Assembly: GCF_000176135.1 (NCBI RefSeq)
Contig: NZ_ACZN01000018.1
Coordinates: 1 to 64,000 of the forward strand
Direction: 5' to 3'
From: Vibrio coralliilyticus ATCC BAA-450
GTDB lineage: Bacteria; Pseudomonadota; Gammaproteobacteria; Enterobacterales; Vibrionaceae
DNA: 64,000 bases
This document shows, piece after piece, positions 58,748 through 64,000 of this stretch (the stretch's first letter is position 1; every line of letters begins with the position of its first letter). The notes below the pieces were generated by a model, which did not search any database, was not told the origin of the DNA, and saw nothing but the letters and a program-made list of their open reading frames with translations. The translations under genes and the position numbers were made by a program.

Positions 58748-60445
58748 TTACTTAAGCTTCTTCAGCTCTTCGTTGAGCATAGGTAGGTCGAGCCCTTGTT
58801 CTGCTGCGCACTGCTTGGCAATGTCATAGCCAGCGTCTGCGTGACGCATCACGCCTGTACCTGGGTCATTATGAAGAACGCGAGCAATTCGCTCAGACGC
58901 ATCATCACTGCCATCACAACAAATAACCATGCCAGAGTGCTGAGAGAAGCCCATTCCTACACCGCCACCGTGGTGGAGTGAAACCCAAGTAGCACCGCCT
59001 GCTGTGTTTAGCAGAGCATTCAGCAGAGGCCAATCTGACACGGCATCAGAACCGTCCATCATGCCTTCTGTTTCACGATTAGGGCTGGCAACTGAACCAG
59101 AATCTAGGTGGTCACGGCCAATAACAACCGGCGCCTTAAGCTCGCCATTTTTGACCATTTCATTGAATGCTTGGCCTAGGCGTTCACGATCTTTCAGTCC
59201 AACCCAACAAATACGAGCAGGTAAACCTTGGAACTGAATGCGCTCGCGAGCCATGTCTAGCCAGTTGTGCAAGTGTAGGTTGTCAGGGATTAACTCTTTG
59301 ACTTTCTGATCGGTTTTGTAGATATCTTCTGGGTCACCGGATAGTGCAGCCCAGCGGAATGGACCAATACCTTCACAGAAGAGTGGGCGAATATAAGCTG
59401 GAACGAAACCCGGGAAGTCAAACGCGTTATCAACGCCTTCTTCTAGGGCCATCTGGCGGATGTTATTGCCGTAATCCAGTGTCGCTGCACCGCGTTCTTG
59501 AAGCTCAAGCATCGCTTTAACTTGAATCGCCATCGATTCTTTGGCTGCTTTGACAACAGCTGCTTCATCTTGCTTACGCATGTCGGCTGCGTGTTCCATC
59601 GACCAACCAATTGGAAGGTAACCGTTGAGTGGGTCGTGTGCTGACGTTTGGTCTGTCACTACATCTGGAGTGATGTTACGTTCAACTAACTCAGGGAATA
59701 CATCTGCGGCGTTTGCTAGTAGGCCGACAGAAACAGGCTCTTCAGATTCATAAATGATTGCCAGTGCTTCATCTAAGCTGGTGGCCTTCTTGTCAACGTA
59801 TCCTGTACGTAGACGGTAATCGATACGAGACTCGTCACACTCAACCGCGATCATAGAGAAGCCCGCCATGGTGCCAGCCAGAGGCTGAGCGCCGCCCATG
59901 CCGCCAAGGCCACCGGTTAGAATCCAACGTCCGTTTGCTTTACCATCAAAGTGCTTTTTCGCAACAGAAACAAACGTTTCATAAGTACCTTGAACAATGC
60001 CCTGTGAACCAATGTAGATCCAGCTGCCGGCGGTCATCTGACCGTACATCATCAGTCCTTCTTTATCCAACTCATTGAAGTGTTCCCAGTTTGCCCAATG
60101 CGGCACAAGGTTTGAGTTTGCGATAAGAACACGTGGCGCATTTTTGTGTGTTGGGAATACACCAACAGGTTTACCAGACTGAACCAGCAAGGTTTGGTCG
60201 TCTTCCAAACGCTCTAAAACTTCAACAATCTTGTCAAAACATTCCCAATTGCGCGCTGCACGGCCAATACCACCGTACACAACCAGCGAATGAGGGTGTT
60301 CTGCGACGTCAGGATCCAGATTGTTCATTAACATGCGAAGCGGTGCTTCAGTCAGCCAAGATTTTGCTCTCAGATCCGTGCCATGTGGGGCACGAATAGT
60401 GCGGGTTGTATCGAGACGCATATCTTCTACTTGGCGTTCCGTCAT
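58748..60445 (-). CDS. hutU: Urocanate hydratase
   Basis: 565 residues of urocanase. Rossmann-like NAD region IYIGSQGIVQGTYETFVS then LTGGLGGMGGAQPLAG (about 170-195), and FCEGIGPFRWAALSGDP with the catalytic-site cysteine. Uses tightly bound NAD+ to hydrate urocanate to imidazolonepropionate. The start MTERQVEDMRLDTTRTIRAP matches the family. Lies 95 bases after hutG. Confidence 0.98.
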   Translation of the reverse strand: MTERQVEDMRLDTTRTIRAPHGTDLRAKSWLTEAPLRMLMNNLDPDVAEHPHSLVVYGGIGRAARNWECFDKIVEVLERLEDDQTLLVQSGKPVGVFPTHKNAPRVLIANSNLVPHWANWEHFNELDKEGLMMYGQMTAGSWIYIGSQGIVQGTYETFVSVAKKHFDGKANGRWILTGGLGGMGGAQPLAGTMAGFSMIAVECDESRIDYRLRTGYVDKKATSLDEALAIIYESEEPVSVGLLANAADVFPELVERNITPDVVTDQTSAHDPLNGYLPIGWSMEHAADMRKQDEAAVVKAAKESMAIQVKAMLELQERGAATLDYGNNIRQMALEEGVDNAFDFPGFVPAYIRPLFCEGIGPFRWAALSGDPEDIYKTDQKVKELIPDNLHLHNWLDMARERIQFQGLPARICWVGLKDRERLGQAFNEMVKNGELKAPVVIGRDHLDSGSVASPNRETEGMMDGSDAVSDWPLLNALLNTAGGATWVSLHHGGGVGMGFSQHSGMVICCDGSDDASERIARVLHNDPGTGVMRHADAGYDIAKQCAAEQGLDLPMLNEELKKLK

Positions 60446-60540
60446 GGTAAGACTCCTTGTATTTCACGTTTTCAGGTTGAAAGCGGTCTGCGCAAGAGAG
60501 AAGCTCTCACGCAATCTAGTCGCTTTCCTTTCTGTTTTTT

Positions 60541-61539
60541 CTATTTTTCGGAAAAGGCGTTAGCAATATCCCAACAAAGCCTTGCAGCTAACCGCGCCGT
60601 CTGACTGTCAACGTCATAGGTAGGGTTGTACTCAGCGATGTCGGCAATAACCAACTTCTGTTTGTAGTGTAAAATTCGGTCCAAAAAGAGTGCCAGCGTA
60701 TCCATACTGACGCCTCTGGCGGCAGGAGCGCTGACGCCCGGAGCTGTCGCAGCTGGGAAAACATCAAGATCGATGGTGAGGTAGATGTAATCGCAATTAT
60801 CGATGAAATGCTGCAACTGGGTCAGATGATAGATGTGGTTTAGGTGTGCGAGATCTTTGTCTTCAACGAACCACACGTTGAGCTCTTTGGCTCGCTCAAA
60901 CAAGGCTTGCGTGTTACTGGCTCTGCTGACACCTAGGCAGGCGTAATGGAATGGCCAGTCTTGCTTTTGGCAGTAATCATAAATTTGGTTGAATGGTGTA
61001 CCAGAGCTGGGTTTTACATCGGCGTTACTGCTTTCAAATGCACGTAAATCAAAGTGAGCATCAAAATTGATGATACCAATCTTAGGAGGCGTTACTGGGT
61101 TTAAGTACTCGAAATAGCGCGCAAGTCCTTGAAAGGAAGCCCACGCCACTTCATGACCGCCGCCGAGCGTGATAACTGGAGTAGAGCGAAGCGCTGCAGC
61201 GATGACATCAGCACATTCTGATTGGTACTGTTCCAGCAAATCATCTTCACAGACGACATTACCCAAATCGATAAGCGCGCTTTCTTTGTGCCAAGCCATG
61301 TTGGCAAGTGCGCGTCTAATCAAATCAGGCGCTTTTTTGGCGCCAACGCGACCTTTGTTTCGCGCAACACCAGCATCGCACGCAAAACCCAAGATGCTCA
61401 CGGCATTTCGATAAGGTTCAAGACCCTGCACTTGCAACTGTTTGATAACGTGATGGACGCGTTTGCCCATCGCACCATCTTCAGCGTCATGGCGTCCTTG
61501 CCAGTGAAAATCCTGGTTAGTCGTTGGTAGGTTAGACAT
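60541..61539 (-). CDS. hutG: Formimidoylglutamase
   Basis: 332 residues of the arginase/agmatinase fold with manganese ligands GGGHE (H129), NFDAHFDLR (D160, H162, D164) and TIDLDVFPA (D257, D259). Cleaves N-formimidoyl-glutamate to glutamate and formamide. Its start overlaps the end of hutI by eight bases, so the two are probably co-translated. Confidence 0.96.
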   Translation of the reverse strand: MSNLPTTNQDFHWQGRHDAEDGAMGKRVHHVIKQLQVQGLEPYRNAVSILGFACDAGVARNKGRVGAKKAPDLIRRALANMAWHKESALIDLGNVVCEDDLLEQYQSECADVIAAALRSTPVITLGGGHEVAWASFQGLARYFEYLNPVTPPKIGIINFDAHFDLRAFESSNADVKPSSGTPFNQIYDYCQKQDWPFHYACLGVSRASNTQALFERAKELNVWFVEDKDLAHLNHIYHLTQLQHFIDNCDYIYLTIDLDVFPAATAPGVSAPAARGVSMDTLALFLDRILHYKQKLVIADIAEYNPTYDVDSQTARLAARLCWDIANAFSEK

Positions 61540-62770
61540 ATTCCAGTTCTCCGTTTACCACGCGAGCAGATAAGCGTGACAAACCCTGCTGATAACTGAA
61601 ATCGGCAGGGTGGCTCACGTCCCAAATAGCAAGATCAGCATCATATCCCGGCTGAATTTGCCCTCGGCTGTCACCGAAGCCTAGCGCTTGAGCAGCATTG
61701 CAAGTCACGCCACGCAATGTTTCTTCAGGTGTTAGGCCGAAAAGTGTACAGCCCATATTCATCATCATAGTCAAATCTGAGAAAGGCGAGGTGCCTGGGT
61801 TAAGATCCGTTGCAATTGCCATTGGAATATTGTGTTGACGAAGTAGCTCAATAGGCGGTAATTGGGTTTCTCGTAAGAAGTAAAACGCCCCAGGCAGCAG
61901 CGTGGCAACCGTTCCAGATTGGGCTAGTGCTTTTACGCCTTCTTCATCGAGATATTCGATATGATCCGCTGACAGCCCTTGGTAGCGAGCGGTTAGGGCT
62001 GTGCCACCTAAGTTAGAAAGCTGCTCAGTGTGACCTTTTACATGCAGACCATATTGCTTGGCTGCGGCGAAGACTTTTTCGGTTTGTTCCAAGTTGAAGC
62101 CAATCGATTCACAGAACACATCGACGCTGGTTGCTAGCTTCTCCTCAGCGACAAGAGGAATCATCTCTTCGCATACCAGTTTAATGTAGTCATCTGCTTT
62201 ACCCGCATACTCTGGAGGAAGGGCATGTGCGGCGAGTAACGTTGTGGTGATTCGAATCTTACGGTGATCTTCTAGTGCTTTTGCTGCACGTAGCATTTTG
62301 ATCTCGTCTTTTACAGTCAGACCGTAACCCGACTTTACTTCTACTGATATGACACCAGTTCGAATCAAACCGTCCAATCGTGGAAGGGCGAGGTTAATTA
62401 AAGCTTCTGCACTTGCTTCTCGCGTTGCACGAACGGTTGATAGAATTCCGCCACCTTGCTTGGCAATCTCTGGGTATGGGACACCATTAAGACGCATTTC
62501 AAACTCATTGGCGCGATTACCTGCATAGACTAGGTGAGTGTGGCAATCAACAAATCCAGGTGTGACCAACTGGTTTTTACAATCATAAGAGTTGGCGCAA
62601 GAAAGCTCGGAGCCACCGATTTGTGCAATCTTTCCACCCTTAATCAGAAGGCTACTTGGCTCAGAAACGGAATACCCTTGCGACCCAGCGACCATAGAGA
62701 CCAGCCGTGCATTGGTTAGCAGCAATTCTTGGCTGTCGGTGTTTAAGGATGAAGAAGCGCTTCCAAGCAT
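61532..62770 (-). CDS. hutI: Imidazolonepropionase
   Basis: 412 residues of the amidohydrolase superfamily. VDCHTHLVYAGNRANEFEMR (75-94) gives zinc ligands H77 and H79; KGHTEQL (H ligand) and AIATDLNPGTSPFSDL complete the site. Opens the imidazolone ring to formimidoylglutamate. The start MLGSASSSLNTDSQELL is slightly longer than usual. First structural gene after the hutC region, with the operator palindrome upstream. Confidence 0.97.
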   Translation of the reverse strand: MLGSASSSLNTDSQELLLTNARLVSMVAGSQGYSVSEPSSLLIKGGKIAQIGGSELSCANSYDCKNQLVTPGFVDCHTHLVYAGNRANEFEMRLNGVPYPEIAKQGGGILSTVRATREASAEALINLALPRLDGLIRTGVISVEVKSGYGLTVKDEIKMLRAAKALEDHRKIRITTTLLAAHALPPEYAGKADDYIKLVCEEMIPLVAEEKLATSVDVFCESIGFNLEQTEKVFAAAKQYGLHVKGHTEQLSNLGGTALTARYQGLSADHIEYLDEEGVKALAQSGTVATLLPGAFYFLRETQLPPIELLRQHNIPMAIATDLNPGTSPFSDLTMMMNMGCTLFGLTPEETLRGVTCNAAQALGFGDSRGQIQPGYDADLAIWDVSHPADFSYQQGLSRLSARVVNGELEYV

Positions 62771-62793
62771 GTAATTGAGTCCATAAGTTCAAA

Positions 62794-62803
62794 TGTATAT
62801 ACA
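62794..62803. promoter_or_regulatory. HutC-type operator before hutI
   Basis: TGTATATACA, a perfect 10-bp palindrome inside AATGTATATACAAAT, 24 bases upstream of the hutI start. HutC (GntR family) operators are known to be TGTATA-type palindromes. A second weaker site lies near hutC. Confidence 0.65.
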
Positions 62804-62877
62804 AATAATTGTTCAGGTATAACAATTGATCAAGTGGCTTGTTGCAAAAATGTGATCAGTAAAAAGTATGAAATGCT

Positions 62878-63589
62878 TTAACCGAGTAATATTTTAGAGC
62901 TTAATTTGTAGCGAGTGCCCGGGTGGTAAAGCAATGCAGAACTCACGAGCTTATCTTGGCTCCATGTCCTTCTGTTTAGTAGCAGGCAAGGTTCGTTAGC
63001 CCCGAGTCTCAAGGCGGTACGCACCTCATCATCTGCAACGATGGCTTCAACGGTATGTTCGATAGCACTCAGTGGGCAGTTCTCAGACAGATATTGATTT
63101 GGGGTGATTTGGGTAAAGTCTTGTTCAAGATAGTCAGGCGCGTAGGCACTGTTGACCCAGCGAAGTTCATATTGAATAGGAGAATTATCTTCAAAGTGAA
63201 TGATTTCACTATAGAAAATCGGGCTGTTCAACATCACCCCTAACTTTATTGCTACAGTTTCATCGGCGAGCATCGAGGCTTGTTTAATTACCTTACTAGA
63301 GTATGTTTTACCCCGTAATTTCACTCTCAGCAATGTTTTGGATATCCAGTAATGGAGATTCCGCTTTATCATCGGGAGCGCAGACAAAAGTGCCTACTCT
63401 AGGTCGTCTTTGAAGCTTTCCTTCGGCGACCAAATCACGAATCGCCTTATTGACAGTCATTCGGCTAACCTTGAATTGTTCTGTTAGCTCCAGTTCAGTC
63501 GATATACGATGGCCCACAGGCCAATGTCCAGAATCAATTTTGTCAGTAATGTATTGTTTTATTTGGAGATATAATGGCGATTGGCTCAT
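62878..63589 (-). pseudogene. hutC: Histidine utilisation repressor HutC, frameshifted
   Basis: Two overlapping frames. The first (63589-63308) gives the winged-helix DNA-binding part: MSQSPLYLQIKQYITDKIDSG, RISTELELTEQFKVSRMTVNKAIRDL and QRRPRVGTFV, ending at NIAESEITG. The second frame (to 62878) gives the UTRA ligand domain: KTYSSKVIKQ, GVMLNSPIFYSEIIHFEDNSP, IQYELRWVN and NEPCLLLNRRTWS. They meet around the four-G run (63311-63314 on the + strand, CCCC); removing one G would join SEITGKTYSS. HutC represses hut until urocanate binds. If real, the break could derepress hut. Confidence 0.88.
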
Positions 63590-63610
63590 GATGATTTAAT
63601 AATTATTTAT

Positions 63611-63622
63611 TTGACTATACAA
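63611..63622. promoter_or_regulatory. Weak HutC-like site before hutC
   Basis: TTGACTATACAA in the promoter region of hutC. The right half matches the TGTATA operator core; the left half deviates. It could support autoregulation; low certainty. Confidence 0.4.
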
Positions 63623-63775
63623 ATGGTGGTTCATTTGTCATGAAATTGCAACTCTGGTTGCGGATTAAGCAGTCTAAACGATGGTTTACACATTATTCAG
63701 ATAAATGTCTTGCGACTCGATAACGCCGCATGTTAATCAGAAACAATAACGACATAGAAAGTAAAAGGAAACCTT

Positions 63776-64000
63776 ATGTTTGGTAAGTTAAAGGCGTCAC
63801 TGGGAATTGGAGCTGCAAAAGTGGATACGGTTCTAGAGAGTATGTCTGTGTATCAGGGAGAAACTCTGAAGGGCGTGGTTCACATTCAGGGTGGCGATGT
63901 TGAGCAGCAAATTGACGCCATTAATCTCAAGCTTTGCACTGAAGTTAAAGTGGAGAGTGATAACGGTGCCAGCTATCAGAATTTCACCATTGGTAGCCTT
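63776..64000 (+). CDS. Spo0M-like protein, 5' part
   Basis: Cut by the window end after 75 codons. MFGKLKASLGIGAAKVDTVL, SVYQGETLKGVVHIQGGDVEQQ and INLKLCTEVKV match the arrestin-like SpoOM family. The protein is regarded as a sporulation or stress control protein in Bacillus, and its role in Vibrio is undescribed. A GGAAACC sequence lies before the ATG. Confidence 0.88.
   Translation, partial: MFGKLKASLGIGAAKVDTVLESMSVYQGETLKGVVHIQGGDVEQQIDAINLKLCTEVKVESDNGASYQNFTIGSL

Overview
The window looks like a Vibrio chromosome. The evidence is a long run of attC-bearing gene cassettes typical of a sedentary chromosomal integron (superintegron), a VF530-family gene, and typical Vibrio blocks for aromatic amino acid breakdown (hpd-hmgA-fahA-maiA) and histidine use (hut). 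The species cannot be fixed from sequence alone, and no rRNA, tRNA, CRISPR array or integrase was seen.

Region 1 (1-14749) is the integron array: about 20 cassettes, all on the + strand, each ending in an attC site whose GTTA core closes the cassette. The site polarity puts the missing intI/attI to the left, so this is the distal, presumably oldest end. Cassette products include a SAM methyltransferase, a GmrSD-like DUF262/DUF1524 nuclease, two proteins with possible PD-(D/E)XK nuclease motifs, an ABM-domain protein, a cytidine deaminase-like protein, a protein with an HTH-like N-terminus, and many small or membrane proteins of unknown function. One cassette has lost the junction between its gene and attC. 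One has no convincing ORF. The last intact-looking cassette is split by a decayed IS5/IS903-type element with perfect 18-bp ends and no target duplication. Eroded attC relics continue to about 15.9 kb, so the array once extended further.

Region 2 (14.7-42 kb) is mostly + strand single genes: 13 GNAT acetyltransferases, two HAD phosphatases, small enzymes of general metabolism or detoxification, and zinc-ribbon proteins. Embedded on the - strand is mesX-mesD, a folate-independent methionine synthase pair, divergent from a TauE/SafE exporter, with a MetR-type palindrome between them. Three small genes here (a zinc ribbon, a Blc-type lipocalin and a DUF4440 protein) are each broken by one base in a homopolymer.

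Region 3 (42-57 kb) is core-like: a peptidase T-like M20 enzyme, the tyrosine degradation operon with two TyrR-box-like palindromes upstream, a membrane-anchored Sel1/J-domain protein, an OmpA-family lipoprotein, DUF2786 and DUF3334 proteins, a large YdiJ-type FAD/Fe-S oxidoreductase, an isoprenylcysteine methyltransferase-like protein and DUF3581. Many are bounded by clear hairpin terminators.

Region 4 (57-64 kb) is the hut locus on the - strand, hutC then hutI-hutG-hutU-hutH, with a TGTATATACA operator-like palindrome before hutI. hutC is split by a frameshift. The window ends inside a Spo0M-like gene. The repeated single-base homopolymer shifts suggest either assembly error or real decay; reads would decide.
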